Shown here piece by piece: positions 21,945 through 34,929 of a stretch of DNA of 64,000 bases. Numbering within the stretch: the first letter of the stretch is position 1; every line of letters begins with the position of its first letter. The translations under genes were made by a program, and so were the position numbers. The notes beneath the pieces were generated by a model that saw only the letters and a list, made by a program, of their open reading frames with translations, was not told the origin of the DNA and searched no databases. Source of the DNA: Corallium rubrum (taxonomy: Eukaryota; Cnidaria; Anthozoa; Scleralcyonacea; Coralliidae); assembly GCA_964035015.1 (NCBI GenBank), contig CAXIUP010000138.1, forward strand, positions 1 to 64,000, in the 5' to 3' direction.

Positions 21945-24227
21945 CAGTGGCGCCCAGAAGTTTTTAACATTAGCGTGTGTGTATCGTGCGTGTAACGTGC
22001 GTGTACTACACGGAAAAACTACACGCACTGTGAGTGTACTACACGGAAAAACTACACGCACTGTGAGTGTACTACACGGAAAAACTACACGCACTGTGAG
22101 TGTACTACACGGAAAAACTACACGTACCGTGGGTGTATTTCAATCAAATCAAACCATACGTTTCTCTCTGACGAAGGGCCTTCGCTCGATCACTAAGTTC
22201 TCTGTTTCGGCAGTTTACCTTACCTTGTTATATTCCGATTTATACTTATACGGGTTTGTTGCAAAAGAATCAAGTATTTGCGTTTGCACATGGAATTGAA
22301 TTGTTTATTGTCAGGTATGATCTCCGATATATAAAGAGCGAAAGGGCTTCGATTCTACAGATTCGCACGAGCTTGAACGGATAAGCGGTCAAACGAAAGT
22401 TAATTTAGATTGACTCAAATGACATTTAAGGCACGGCATTTCAATATACATGCATATGTTAAAGAATACTCACAGTTTATCTTACTGCTGTCGTAGCATC
22501 ACTGACATGCACGTCTTCCAAATTATAGATTTCAAAAATAATCACAACACTTTACTTCCAGTTAAACATCCATATTAAATTTTATATATTTGGCATTTAG
22601 AATGTTTCCAAATGAACGTTACATGCAGAACGTTTGCTTTAAATAGGCATTCTGTTGTGACGACATGCCGACTTGACACATCTCAGCTCAAATGAAGTAA
22701 AGCAGTGCCGCATGGAAAAAGTCGTGCAAAAGTCCTGTATATTTGCGGTTTATAAACGAGTTTATATTGTCCGTTTTTCTTTTGATCAACGGGCCTTTAT
22801 AATGCATTTTTTACAGAATACCATGTGATTTCGAAATTATTTCGGGGTTTTTTCGCGAGTCAAACGATTCAAGACCAAGTGCACATACAACTATATAGCG
22901 TTTTGGATAATTCTCGCTAAACTCCATAGCTGTCACGTGATCGCTTGTTATTCTGTTGTGATGAAGGTGCTGTATACGTTATGAATATATTACATGCCGA
23001 CTTGACACATCTCAACTCAAATGAGGTAATGCCATGTGATTTCAAAATGATTTCGGTTTTTTTTTCGCGAGTCAAACAATGACCTCACTCGCCGTTGCTT
23101 CGATAATTTTACTATATATTAATAAGCAAATGAAACAAAAATAACCAGAGTTGCGAGCGAAAGGCTCTACTAGTACTTAATAAATTATTGAGTCGGTTTC
23201 CTTTGATATACCGCGGTCCTTATTTCCAATAAGGACCCTGAATACTAATTAGAAAAGAAATGAGGGAAAAAAGTAGGAAAATCTTTGTCCAAGGCGGAAG
23301 AAATGGACAAAAGTTTGTTGGAAAACCTCCTCAATAATGAATTAAGTCAGATAAAGCCCTCGAACGTCGGGATTTATTCGAAATAAAGCCCTCGGACGCT
23401 GCGCGTCCTCGGGTCATTATTTCGAATAAACCCCTCGTTCTCGGGCCTTATCCTATACATATTAATCGACTTGTGTCAAGATGCTCTAAAACGTTTCTAT
23501 TCGATAAAGGCAACCGTAACTCTAAACTAGATTTCTGTGTTAAGTATTTTTTGGCTTCAGTCACGAAATTATTATGCGCTGACTAGTCTATTGAAGAATT
23601 GTCTTCTTATTTATTTTCGCTTTGTTTACCGTAATTTCCGTGGCTCAAGGCCTAATACGCGGATCGTTGCTCCGAATCTTACTGCTTGTTTGAGAATTTC
23701 AAATAAAATTTCCGTGTTTTCGTAATTGCTATATAAAGATTGGGCTTATTTATTTATTCCGTCGCGTAAAAAAACGGGTTTTGATTAACTCTGATAAACA
23801 ATGGTGTAAACTCCGTGGCTCAAGGCCTAATACGCGAATCGTTGCTCCAAGTTCTACTGCTTGTTTGAGAATTTCAAATAAAATTTCGGAATTTTCTTAA
23901 TTGCGATAAAATATTGGGTTTATTTTATTATTTCTTTCGTCGCGTGAAAAACGGGTTTAAAAGCGTAAATTCCGTGTACGCCTTCTTCCGTGTAATGAGT
24001 TACATGGACATTCAAAGACCACCTAACCTACAAAGTGTGTGTAGTTTTCCGTGTAGTACACGCAAAGTGGCGTGTAGTTTTCCGTGTAGTACACGCAAAG
24101 TGGCGTGTAGTTTTCCGTGTAGTTACACGGATAGTGCGTGTAGTTTTCCGTGTAGTACACCCAACACACACGCACCACACACACACGATACACGCAAACG
24201 ATGTTAAAAAACTTCTGAGCGCCACTG
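21945..24227. mobile_element. mariner/Tc1-like non-autonomous element, 2.28 kb, with inverted minisatellites
   Basis: Ends CAGTGGCGCCCAGAAGTTTT and ...AACTTCTGAGCGCCACTG are inverted and flanked by TA (21943-21944, 24228-24229). Just inside each end is a roughly 33-bp minisatellite of ctacacggaaaaactacacg type (four copies at about 21997-22132, inverted copies at about 24040-24160). A 75-bp direct repeat (cgtggctcaaggcctaatacgcg) occurs at about 23636 and 23812. No transposase is seen. Frames through the minisatellites are not genes. Confidence 0.75.
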
Positions 24228-26560
24228 TACAATAATTACATGTAATGTCATTTGTCGTTGGCCTAAAACAGAATTCAACATTCAATCAGGCTTAAACCAC
24301 CAACAGTTAATAGTTTAAAAAATAATTACATTAAATAATTTATACAATACACTGAGTAAAAAATAAAATTAGTTCACATCAAAATATTGTATATGGCAAA
24401 CATATCGGACTCTCTGATATTAAGTGGTAAATTATTCCACAAACAACATACAGTATTCTAACAAATTAACTACTCTTAAAACTTTAGTATATTTAAAGTT
24501 AAATGGTCAACACCTCTGAGTAGTTTAGTGCAAGACTGAAAGGTACAACTGAAAAATATTATGTCTGCAAATAATATGATTTAATTGTGGTTGCATTTTT
24601 TAGTTTTATTTAACAATTATTTGCTTTAAGTTGAGGTTATTCACTGATATTCACGGAGCCTGAGGTGAATAATTGTTTTAGTGTAATTGTTTTATTATAA
24701 ATACACACTTTCATAATTTTAGGAAAAGCATTTCACATTTTCTGTCACATTGACAAACTGCAGGCTAGCAGCCATTTTGCCTAAACGCTGTATAGGTGAT
24801 TATTGAGAAGTAACTGAAGCGACTTGACTAATCAGCGCGCAAGATTTTATATAATCAGCTGTGTATTTATACTAAATAATTATATTTTACATTTTGTACA
24901 TGAATTACTGTACACTACACTGTCTTTTGAAAATCGGTTTACAAAAAAGGCACATGTACATGTACAGTTGACAAAATAACCTTAATACTAATGATTGGGT
25001 TTCAGCCGCAGACAACAGATCAGACAATTGGCTGAACAAAAATGTTTCACTAGTTTTGGCTCAATGAAATGTATTTTTTGTTGAAACAACAGCAAAAATC
25101 GTGCAAGAGAATTAATTAATTAAATATTCAGTTTTCACATGTAACAGCTCGATGTTATCTAGCGGTATCGCTGACCACATGTATCGTAGCTTCGGAATTT
25201 ATAACCACTTTTTTTTGTGTTTCACACTTTCACTTCTTCGTTTGAGCCACGACCGCACGACGTTGGTTGTCCATTGCTATATTGCTGTTTTATTCAGGAT
25301 TTTTGGCTCAGGCTTTTCAATCTTGAGGTAAGAATGTCTCGACATCGATAATTAGTGTGTTATACATGCGCTCTGAAATCTCAAAGCCTTCACTGACGCT
25401 GTTGTCAGTTGCGAGGTTACGAGTTGGCGCGTGAAAATGTATAAATTTTGCCGCGAAAATAGACTCCTATGTCACGAGTTTTGTATAAATATCTTGGATT
25501 CTTTATCTTCAAAACATACGTTGGACCTTGTGATTAGTAAAGACGTGGCGGTTTCTAAATAGTTAAATGAACAAATATATGTTTTCAACTTGGATTTTAA
25601 TAGCCATATTTTCGCTTACCAGTCAAAACGTCCTCACGTCAAAACGTCCTCGACCTCGGGTCATAGAAGTCAAAAAGATAAATACAGTATATTAACAGAC
25701 TTATTTGAAAGTTTAAAAAAACGTACATAAGTGAATACCTCAAGCAGTTAGATGGTTTATTTGTATCGTTGCTATAAAAATGGAAACTTGATACAAGTAA
25801 AGAATGGCAACAGACACTTTGCCTGGCTTTGAGCCTGATTTTGCAGCTTTATACAGTACAACAGATTACTGGCGTGAAATATTTGAAGAATGTATTTGTC
25901 AATGTCAAAAATATACTAATAAGTCTTATATAGAGTAGTATATGTATGTTGACATGTTCCCCGATCAGTTTGGAAGAAGTGAGGACGTTTTGACCCATAT
26001 TTTCTATTATTGAACTCGTGGTGATAGGTTTCTAGCAGATGTTTGTAAGGAACTTACAACTACACGTAGTTTACTAAACCTAATTTTAAACATGTTTGAG
26101 GTTTGACATGAGTAGATAATACATGTATATACACTGTTCTATAATTTCAAGGGTGCAACTAAGGGGGGGGGGGGGTTCTATTTTATTCTACACATTTTTG
26201 CGTAATCAAGATATGTAGTATCCTAAATTGTCTAGAATTTCAAAGAGATTTTTCTCTTTTTTGGCATACCACCCCTGCCCTCAAGATTTTCTAGTTCTAC
26301 ACCTGAATTTCGTGTTTCCAGTTTCCACCACTAAAATCGATAATCTCATATGTGTGAAATGCCCATGATTATCCCACCATGATAGCCGTTTACTTCTATA
26401 TTTTTGTGGACATATTAGGGGGAATTATAAGCAAGGTGGCCTGGGTGAGGGGGGGTTATAGCTACACGTATGAGTTCCAATCTAAACTTTTTGGTCCTCA
26501 GTGGTGAGAGGGGCAGCACGCTGACATCACACACCACCTAAAGTATTTAATTTGTTATTA
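24228..26560. other. gene-free stretch of the CACTA element
   Basis: No gene. A short inverted pair, TCAAAACGTCCTC (about 25622) and GAGGACGTTTTGA (about 25981), brackets about 375 bp and may be a small MITE. A G13 run lies near 26166. Confidence 0.4.
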
Positions 26561-26598
26561 GGAAAATGTTCAAAATTTTGTTATTTTTTTTTGTAGGT

Positions 26599-26955
26599 AT
26601 GGGAAGGCATTTAAAAGAAAAAAGAAAGAAATATAAAAGAAATAGAAGGAAGAGGATAAAACAACAAGATGCAAGTAAAACATGTATTGATGATTCTGCC
26701 ATAACCTCAGACAACAATTCATTGTCCAATAATATTTTGGACCATCAAGCTGGAGGACAAACTTGTGACAAATCCCCTTCAGATACTGAGAGTCATCAGA
26801 AAGAAGATGACTCCCAAGAGCAGTTTTCAAATAATCTTATAAATTATATGGAAAGTGACAAGCTGTATCTTGATATGTTGAAATACTACAGGCGAAAGGG
26901 TAGATTTCTAAACATGAAGCAAAAATTGCAAAACCCAGTAAAAACTGATTATTAG
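26599..26955 (+). CDS. small basic protein or last exon inside the CACTA element
   Basis: 118 codons. A T-rich tract and TTTTTTTGTAG just upstream suggest a splice acceptor. The N-terminus is very basic (GRHLKEKRKKYKRNRRKRIK), the middle is Ser/Asp-rich, and the C-terminus is LDMLKYYRRKGRFLNMKQKL. It could be a third CACTA gene, a 3' exon of an alternative transcript, or chance. No family is recognised. Confidence 0.4.
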   Translation: MGRHLKEKRKKYKRNRRKRIKQQDASKTCIDDSAITSDNNSLSNNILDHQAGGQTCDKSPSDTESHQKEDDSQEQFSNNLINYMESDKLYLDMLKYYRRKGRFLNMKQKLQNPVKTDY

Positions 26956-27061
26956 ATAATTTTGGATGTCTCTTACTATTAGTTTATTTATAATTATATT
27001 AATTAATAATTTAGATTATTTTTATTTTAATATTCTAAGATTATATATCATTTTCTTTATT

Positions 27062-27135
27062 ATGACCTGCCTCTACGACCACCTGTCATTAACGACAGCT
27101 TTTCTGTGGCACCAGAGGTGGTCGTAACTCGGATT
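27062..27135. repeat. inverted pair around AGGTGGTCGT
   Basis: TACGACCACCTGTCA and ...CCAGAGGTGGTCGTAA form a short foldback just before the satellite array. Confidence 0.5.
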
Positions 27136-27149
27136 GTACTGTATAAGGT

Positions 27150-29460
27150 AATCCTATATATTACGTTTCTGATAATTACACTCAATATAAAATTTTATTT
27201 TCTACTGCAGCTGTAAAAACTTAGAAATAATTCTTAGCCCCTGATGGGAATTGAACCTGGAACAGAAAACTTATACATGTTTTTATTGTTGCTTAGCAAG
27301 CAATTGAATTGATTGCAACTAGATCTTTATGCTGTAAGGTTGTAGTGGAGTGACCAATTTGTCTTTGAGATCTTATAGCTCAACCTTTTCAGTGAGTGAC
27401 AGTTGTTAATTATTTTCTAATTGGTTGTGATTTGGTGAATTATAAGATAATCCTATATATTATGTTTATGATAATTACACTCAATATAAAATTTAATTTT
27501 CTACTGCAACAGTGCGGTTGTAAAAACTTGGAAATAATTTTTTGCCCCTGATTGGTTAGCAAGCGTTTGAATTAATTGCAACTAGATCTTTATGCTGTAA
27601 GGTTGTAGTGGAGTGACCAATTTGTCTTTGAGATCTTATAGCTCAACCTTTTCAGTGAGTGACAGTTGTCAATTATTTTCTAATTGGTTGTGATTTGGTG
27701 AATTATAAGGTACTGTAATCTTGTATATGTTTCTGATAATTACACTTGATATAAAATTTAATTTTCTACTGCAACAGTGCAGCTGCAAAAACTTGGAAAT
27801 AATTTTTAGCCCCTGATGGAAATTGAAGCTCGCAACAGAAAATTTACATGGTTTTAACGTTCGTTAGCAAGCGATTGAATTAATTGCAACTAGATCTTTA
27901 TGCTGTAAGGCTGTAGTGGAGTGACCAATTTGTCTTTGAGATCTTATAGCTCAACCGTTTCAGTGAGTGACAGTTGTCAATTATTTTCTAATTGGTTGTG
28001 ATTTGGTGAATTGTAAGATAATCCTATATATTATGTTTATGATGATTACACTCAATATAAAATTTAATTTTCTACTGCAACAGTGCAGCTGTAAAAACTT
28101 GGAAATAATTTTTGGCCCCTGATTGGTTAGCAAGTGTTTGAATTAATTGCAACTAGATCTTTATACTGTAAGGTTGTAGTGGAGTGACCAATTTGTCTTT
28201 GAGATCTTATAGCTCAACCTTTTCAGTGAGTGACAGTTGTTAATTATTTTCTAATTGCTTGTGATATGGTGAATTATAAGGTACTGTAATCCTATATATG
28301 TTTCTGATAATTACACTCGATATAAAATTTAATTTTCTACTGCAACAGTGCAGCTGCAAAAACTTGGAAATAGTTTTTAGCCCCTGATGGAAATTGAAGC
28401 TCGCAACAGAAAATTTACATGGTTTTAACGTTGGTTAGCAAGCGATTGAATTAATTGCAACTAGATCTTTATGCTGTAAGGCTGTAGTGGAGTGACCAAT
28501 TTGTCTTTGAGATCTTATAGCTCAACCGTTTCAGTGAGTGACAGTTGTCAATTATTTTCTAATTGGTTGTGATTTGGTGAATTGTAAGATAATCCTATAT
28601 ATTATGTTTATGATGATTACACTCAATATAAAATTTAATTTTCTACTGCAACAGTGCAGCTGTAAAAACTTGGAAATAATTTTTGGCCCCTGATTGGTTA
28701 GCAAGTGTTTGAATTAATTGCAACTAGATCTTTATACTGTAAGGTTGTAGTGGAGTGACCAATTTGTCTTTGAGATCTTATAGCTCAACCTTTTCAGTGA
28801 GTGACAGTTGTTAATTATTTTCTAATTGCTTGTGATATGGTGAATTATAAGGTACTGTAATCCTATATATGTTTCTGATAATTACACTCGATATAAAATT
28901 TAATTTTCTACTGCAACAGTGCAGCTGCAAAAACTTGGAAATAGTTTTTAGCCCCTGGTGGAAATTGAAGCCCGCAACAGAAAATTTACATGGTTTTAAT
29001 GTTGGTTAGCAAGCGATTGAATTAATTGCAACTAGATCTTTATGCTGTAAGGCTGTAGTGGAGTGACCAATTTGTCTTTGAGATCTTATAGCTCAACCGT
29101 TTCAGTGAGTGACAGTTGTCAATTATTTTCTAATTGGTTGTGATTTGGTGAATTGTAAGATAATCCTATATATTATGTTTATGATGATTACACTCAATAT
29201 AAAATTTAATTTTCTACTGCAACAGTGCAGCTGCAAAAACTTGGAAATAATTTTTAGCCCCTGGTGGAAATTGAAGCCCGCAACAGAAAATTTACATGGT
29301 TTTAATGTTGGTTAGCAAGCGATTGAATTAATTGCAACTAGATCTTTATGCTGTAAGGTTGTAGTGGAGTGACCAATTTGTCTTTGAGATCTTATAGCTC
29401 AACCTTTTCAATTAGTGAGTGATAGTTGTTAATTATTCTGTAATTGCCGGTCGGGTGATC
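27150..29460. repeat. higher-order tandem satellite, 571-bp dimer of 263 and 308 bp
   Basis: The landmark AGATCTTTAT occurs at 27321, 27584, 27892, 28155, 28463, 28726, 29034 and 29340. Spacings are 263, 308, 263, 308, 263, 308 and 306. The long monomer contains about 45 bp (gaaattgaagctcgcaacag...) absent from the short one. This makes three near-identical 571-bp higher-order units plus a trailing long monomer. Confidence 0.95.
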
Positions 29461-29499
29461 TAGTTACTGTAACTATAAAGTTCCTATATATTTTCTTGA

Positions 29500-30304
29500 T
29501 TATACACTAAATACATGTGCGGACTTGAAGCAAATATTTAGTAAATTCAAGATTTGACCGTATTTAGGTATAATTTACGACGCATCAGATGTTTAGATTT
29601 ACTGATTAATTCCCCACTGGCAAATGTATGACAAATTTTGAAGTCCCTAAGTAAACATCTACATTGCTAGAAGGAAATTTCATCTTTACTTAAATTTGCC
29701 TAATTTTTATTTTTTTGTTTTTGTACTAGCTTAATTTGATATCCAAAATATATTTGCTATAGGCGTAAACAGGCGCAAAATGTAATGCGAAATCTATATT
29801 TTCTCTGGTGTGAATATTAAATGTAAATTCAATATTTGACGATGTTTACATGTACAATTCAACGCACGTCAAATCTTTGAGTTTGCTCACTAATTTCCAC
29901 CATCGGCAAATCTATACCAAATTTGAAAGTCCAAGTTTACATCTAATTTGCTTAAATGTAAACTTGATATTTTTTTAAATTTCCACAATGTAGCAAATTT
30001 CTATTTTTACATTAAATTTGATATTTAGGCAAAACGTTGGTAAACGTGATACGTATTTGCTATTGGCGTAAATATGAATGAAATATTAAGCAAAATCTAT
30101 ATTTTGACTGCAGTGCAAACATGAAGCAAATGTTCAGCAAATTCAACATTTGACCGCGTTTATACATGCATTTTACCGGGCGTCAAACTTTAAGATTTGC
30201 GTCGGTTTCCTCATTCAGCAAATGTGACGTAAATTTGGAGCTCTAAATTTGCCCTAAATTTGCTTTGATTGTAAACATGAGTAAACTCAATTTTTCGTCC
30301 AGTG
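29500..30304. repeat. right sub-terminal repeat region of the CACTA element
   Basis: Mirror of the left sub-terminal region: dense gcAAATTTG/CAAATTTG words and repeated gaagcaaatatt/agtaaattca modules, ending in the inverted CACTG terminus. Confidence 0.65.
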
Positions 30305-30307
30305 AAA

Positions 30308-32113
30308 GTTACATCAATCGTTTTAACGAAAGGTTTAACAACTTTAATGAAGACGCAAATATTAGATACCAATGCCCACACGAAACAAGAAATGAAGCAA
30401 ATGCCGCTGCAGGAAGACCACGTTTTTTATACTAAAGGAACAACTTGAAGGACTGCGTTCCCTACATTTTTTATGGAACAAGATAGCAGATATGTTGGGT
30501 GTTTCAGAGAGAACAATCAGACGACGAAGAGAGGAAGTTGCCAATCGGACAGAAACGGTGTTATAGCGACATTCCAGATGACGAATTAGATGTATTCATT
30601 CGGAGAATTCTTGATTTATCCCCCCAATCTGGTGAAAGAATGGTAATTGGTTCGTTAAGGGCACAAGGAATTAAAGTTCAAAGGGAGCGAGTAAGAAAAT
30701 CTATTGGGCGAGTGGATCCCATCAGTAGAGATCTCAGAAGGCGTACAGCTATAAACCGACGTGTATACAGTGTGCCAACACCCAATGCTCTATGGTAATT
30801 TAATAACAGTTCATTATTTTAATTTATCTGCAAAATAATTAAATTACTGTATCAAGTTCATAACCATAACACAAGAAACGCAAACTCATACCGATCTCAT
30901 CCATGTAGAACTAATATAAAGCAGTTCACCATCCTTTTTCAAGGCCCCAAGCTGTGGAATTCTCTTCCCGATAATGTTACAAATGCAGAGACGTTAAACT
31001 ACTTCAGGAATAGAATGCTAAAATATTTACTTGAGTTTTAATTATTTTTAATTATTCTTTAAATTTGTCAGTGCCATGCTATGTAATATATTACCAATTT
31101 AAATTTTACTTACTGCCTTGCTCCAAGGAGACATCCTATCTACAAACCAGATGGTTTCTGGATGCCTCCTTGCCACTGATATCTACCTTATTATACTATA
31201 TTATACTTGTGCTTATTATCCTTATTTGTAAATTTGAAGTAGTGGCAAATATTATTAAATCCTAAATCCTATAATTGTATTGTTTAGTATTGTTTATATC
31301 TAACACCCAGTTACCTATCATAACTTTTTAAGCATGTGGACGGTAACCACAAATCAATCAGTTGGCACTTTGTTCTATATGGTGGGATAGATGGGTTTTC
31401 CAGAACCATTCTTTATTTGGCCTGTGCAGACAACAACAGGGCAAATACTGTTCACAATTTATTTCTGGAAGCAACTCAACGTTTCCATTGTCCAAGACGA
31501 GTGAGATGTGATCATGGAACTGAAAATGTCGATGTTGCACGTTGGATGTTAAACCAATATGGCGTTGCAGCAAATCCAGTCATCACAGGTCTCTGCACAC
31601 AACCAGCGTATCGAGAGATTGTGGAAGGATGTCAACAATTATATTGTTCAATATTTTAAGAACTTATTTTACTATTACGAATCATGCAATTTGTTAGACC
31701 CAGTGGATGAAATTAATTTATTGGCGCTTCATCTAGTTTATAAACCACGAATCAATAGAGCATTGGCTGCTTTCACTCAGCAATGGAATAACCATCCACT
31801 TTCGACTGAACAGAATAGAAGCCCGTACCAAGTTTGGACTGAGGGATTTTACAATCAGGCATGCTCTGATCGCAGTACTGTTCAAAATTTTCTCCAAGGA
31901 AATGGAGAAAATTTGCAACAATTTGGCATTGATGATGAAGGGCCAACATACAATGACATTGTTCCGTGTTTGTATGTCTGACCAGAAATAAATGTCCACC
32001 TTACTGATAATGAAATCTCAGTTTTGCAGACATTGCTTGACCCATTAACACAAGAAAATGATCATGGTGAACAAACATATCTCCTGGTATACACAACACT
32101 ACAATGCAGGTGA
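30308..32113 (+). pseudogene. rve/DDE integrase-type transposase, main part, broken
   Basis: Continues from 9843. It has a helix-turn-helix (IADMLGVSERTIRRRRE), a linker (IKVQRERVRKSIGRVDP), then the rve core with the acidic triad in HVDGNHK, RCDHGTEN and NQRIERLWKDV, and a C-terminal RINRALAAF / WNNHPLSTEQN region. Breaks: a 1-base loss in a T run near 30430, a frameshift near 30535, an intron-like gap 30794-31332, a frameshift near 31580, and a TGA near 31979 with the frame continuing to 32113. The DDE fold implies strand transfer for the host transposon, but this copy is dead. Confidence 0.8.
30794..31332 (+). other. intron of the integrase gene holding a LINE 3' fragment
   Basis: Coding stops after SVPTPNALW (about 30793) and resumes at HVDGN (31333, after ttttttaag). 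A GT lies at the expected donor, but the phase is off by one base. Inside (about 30870-31262) is a second CR1/L2-like LINE 3' end: RTNIKQFTILFQGPKLWNSL, FRNRMLKYLLEF, stop, a 3' UTR with ctccaaggagacatcc, and a terminal attaaatcctaaatcct. Confidence 0.65.
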
Positions 32114-32130
32114 TCATTGGCAACAATTAC

Positions 32131-32211
32131 TCCAGTGCATGCTATACCATATTATTTCCTTAAATAAGTGCCCACTCTAAAAAGTGCCCCCTGGAGATAT
32201 GGTATAGCATG
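32131..32211. repeat. 81-bp foldback
   Basis: CATGCTATACCATAT and ATATGGTATAGCATG form its ends. A tiny MITE-like palindrome just upstream of the LINE. Confidence 0.6.
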
Positions 32212-32258
32212 ATGAGTTTGTTAAATCACTCGAGTGTACCGCGTGGGACTCGGCTTTT

Positions 32259-34408
32259 GTGTTTGACGACATTAACGATATTGTTGATTCCATAGAAAAA
32301 ATGCTTATTGAAGTTGTTGATATGCACATGCCATTGAATCACAAGCGTTTCAAAAAGCAAAATCAACCAACATGGATGAGCGATGAAATCATGAACTCAA
32401 TACAGAATAGAGATAATTTATTGGTAAAAGCTCGTAAGTCAAACATCCCTGCCGACTGGACTATATATAAACATGCCAGATACAAAACTACAAATCTGAT
32501 TAAATTCTCTAAACGACAATTTATTCAAGAATCAATAGAAAATAATCAACGAAATCCTAAGGGAATTTGGAAAGTGCTAAAATCGTTAAGTGGGAAGATA
32601 AATACTCCAATAACAATTGATGAATTAAAGATTAATGATACGATAGTAAAAGATAAAGCCGATATTGTTGAAGCAATGAATGCCGCTTTTGTTAATATTG
32701 CCTCTAGAATCAGTCAAGGCAATCAAAGTAATGCCGAATTTGATGGGAGGAAATTAGTCGATTTTGTAAAGCCAAAGATTGGTAATGATTGTTTTGAAAT
32801 ACCTCTGATTACGTCGACACAGGTTCTGACTGCATTGAATAGCATGCAAACTAACAAATCCACTGGCTGTGGTGGTCTAAGTGCTAGAGTACTAAAGTTA
32901 GCAGCACCGGTATGGGCTCAACCTTTTTGCCGCCTTATGAATTACTCCATATCATCGGGCACCTTTCCTATTAGATGGAAAACTGCACAAGTGACACCCC
33001 TATATAAAAGTGGATCTCGTGATGATGTAGATAACTACCGTCCGATTTCTATACTTCCAATTATCTCTAACGTGCTTGAAAAACATGTGGCCACATCGTT
33101 CTATAAGTACCTCCAAGATCACAACCTTATTTATAAATCCCAGTCAGGTTTTCGTGCTAACCATTCGACAGAAACGGCATTAATAAACCTTGTCAATAAA
33201 CTCCTTTTTAACATGGGTGACGATAAGGTTACATGTTTGACGTTAATTGACTTCAAAAAAGCATTCGACCTTATTAATCACGAAATCCTGCTAAAAAAAC
33301 TTACGATGTATGGAGTGGACAAATCATCTATTACCTGGTTTACATCATATATATCCGATAGAAAACAGTTTGTTAAACTAAATGATTGTGTATCCACTTG
33401 TCAATTAGTATCACAAGGAGTACCGCAAGGATCGATTCTCGGATCTGTGTTGTTTATTACATTTATAAACGATATGCCTCTTCATATGCCTGATCCAAAT
33501 GTAGAAATTTATGCCGATGACACAACTTTAGCAAGAAGTACAAGTATCGACAAAATCCCTGTTTTATCTCAAATGATAAACCAAGACTTGATCTGCTTAG
33601 AGAGATGGTGTAATGAAAATGGCATGGTTATAAATACGTCAAAAACAAAATCAATGTTAATCGTTGGTAAACGCATACGAAATAACACAAGCGTCATTTC
33701 TACCTCAATAGATGCTAAACTAAATAACACAGAAATTGAGCAAGTACTCAGCAGTTATAAACTTCTCGGTGTTAGTTTGGATCAAGACCTGTCATTTATC
33801 ACCCAAATCGATGATCTATGCAAGAAGTTATCGAAGCGTATTGGTCTTCTTCGCCATATAAGTCCATATTTAAAGCAAAAACAACGTGAGATATATTACT
33901 GTACTCTGCAATAATCAAACCTGTTTTACTCTATGGTAGTACTGTATGGTGCTCCTGCAAACAAGAAGACCTACAAAGAGTGCTCAAATTACAAAAACGA
34001 GCTGCAAGAGTAATATTGGATGCTGACCGTACAGCCTGTTCTGTGGACCTGTTTAACGCACTTGGTTGGCTGCCATTTTACACCGAGGCTCACATAAATC
34101 GCTGTACCTTAGTTTATAAACGAATAAATGGATTAGCACCAACCTATATAAACGATCTACTCATAAGGAATTGCGATATTCATAATAGGAACACTAGGTA
34201 CTCGAAACTAAATTTAAATTGTCCAAGATACAAAAGAGAGACTGAGGGAGGGCGTACGTTTACTGTTAAGACTATTAAGGCTTGGAATGGTATTGCAAGT
34301 GACTTAAAGAAAAGTCATAGTCCGAGTAGTTTTAAAAGAAACTTTCTTAAGTACTTTTTAACAAAGCAGCGAGAGACGTTAACTTTTGATTCATTTTTGT
34401 CTCTTTGA
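32259..34408 (+). pseudogene. LINE reverse transcriptase with one frameshift
   Basis: Frames 32259-33914 and 33980-34408 are joined near 33905, where IYYCTLQ-stop should continue as IIKPVLLYGSTVW in the next frame. RT motifs in order: VTPLYKSGSRDDVDNYRPIS, SGFRANHSTETAL, LIDFKKAFDLINHEIL (first catalytic Asp), SQGVPQGSILGS, IYADDTTLA (YADD). The C-terminal domain has LQKRAARVILDADR and SSFKRNFLKYF. The catalytic residues are intact, so only the single frameshift and 5' truncation disable it. Confidence 0.88.
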
Positions 34409-34603
34409 ATGATTTTATTTGAAATATTCTTTGTATAATGTAAACATATCATTATAATTACCTACTAAATGTAAATATTAATTTAGCATATTTTATTCAG
34501 TATAGTTCATTAAGTTTATAATATTTCTGTAATTAGGAATATGGAGGGCCACAGGTTTATCATTTTCATTAATGTCAAGTGTTACTCTCTTGAAATAAAG
34601 TCT

Positions 34604-34779
<176 letters not shown>

Positions 34780-34929
34780 TAGAGCACCCCTCTTAAAATA
34801 TGAGCAACCCCCCTCAAATATTTTTTGTTGTTTTTTTTTCAGTTATGCTAAAGAGATTACATGACTACCACGTGAGATTAACAATGACGAATCAGATAAC
34901 TTTCTGTGAGAATGCATACCATGAATAAT

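Larger units (their letters stand above)
9844..30304. mobile_element. CACTA/EnSpm (CMC) transposon, 20.5 kb, TSD AAA
   Basis: The left end CACTGGACGAAAAATTTGA and right end ...CAATTTTTCGTCCAGTG are inverted. AAA occurs on both sides (9841-9843 and 30305-30307). CACTG ends and a 3-base duplication are classic for EnSpm/CACTA. Inside are the expected divergent genes: a tnp2-type transposase (17871-21854, plus) and a partner protein (17389-11246, minus). Sub-terminal regions of about 0.8-1.0 kb are packed with AAATTTGC-type words. It interrupts the integrase gene of the host transposon. Confidence 0.9.

Noticed and set aside
21990..22140. Regular 33-bp repeats that could suggest a CRISPR array
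   Set aside because: There are no unique spacers; it is a plain minisatellite inside a TA-flanked transposon, in a eukaryotic context.
24023..24285. Frames with repeated CSFPCSTRKVA or NYTEN units
   Set aside because: Translations of the right-hand minisatellite of the mariner-like element.
27236..27265. tRNA T-arm-like GGTTCAATTCC (minus strand) suggesting a tRNA gene
   Set aside because: No matching D-arm, anticodon arm or acceptor stem; it is part of the satellite monomer, at best a distant SINE relic.
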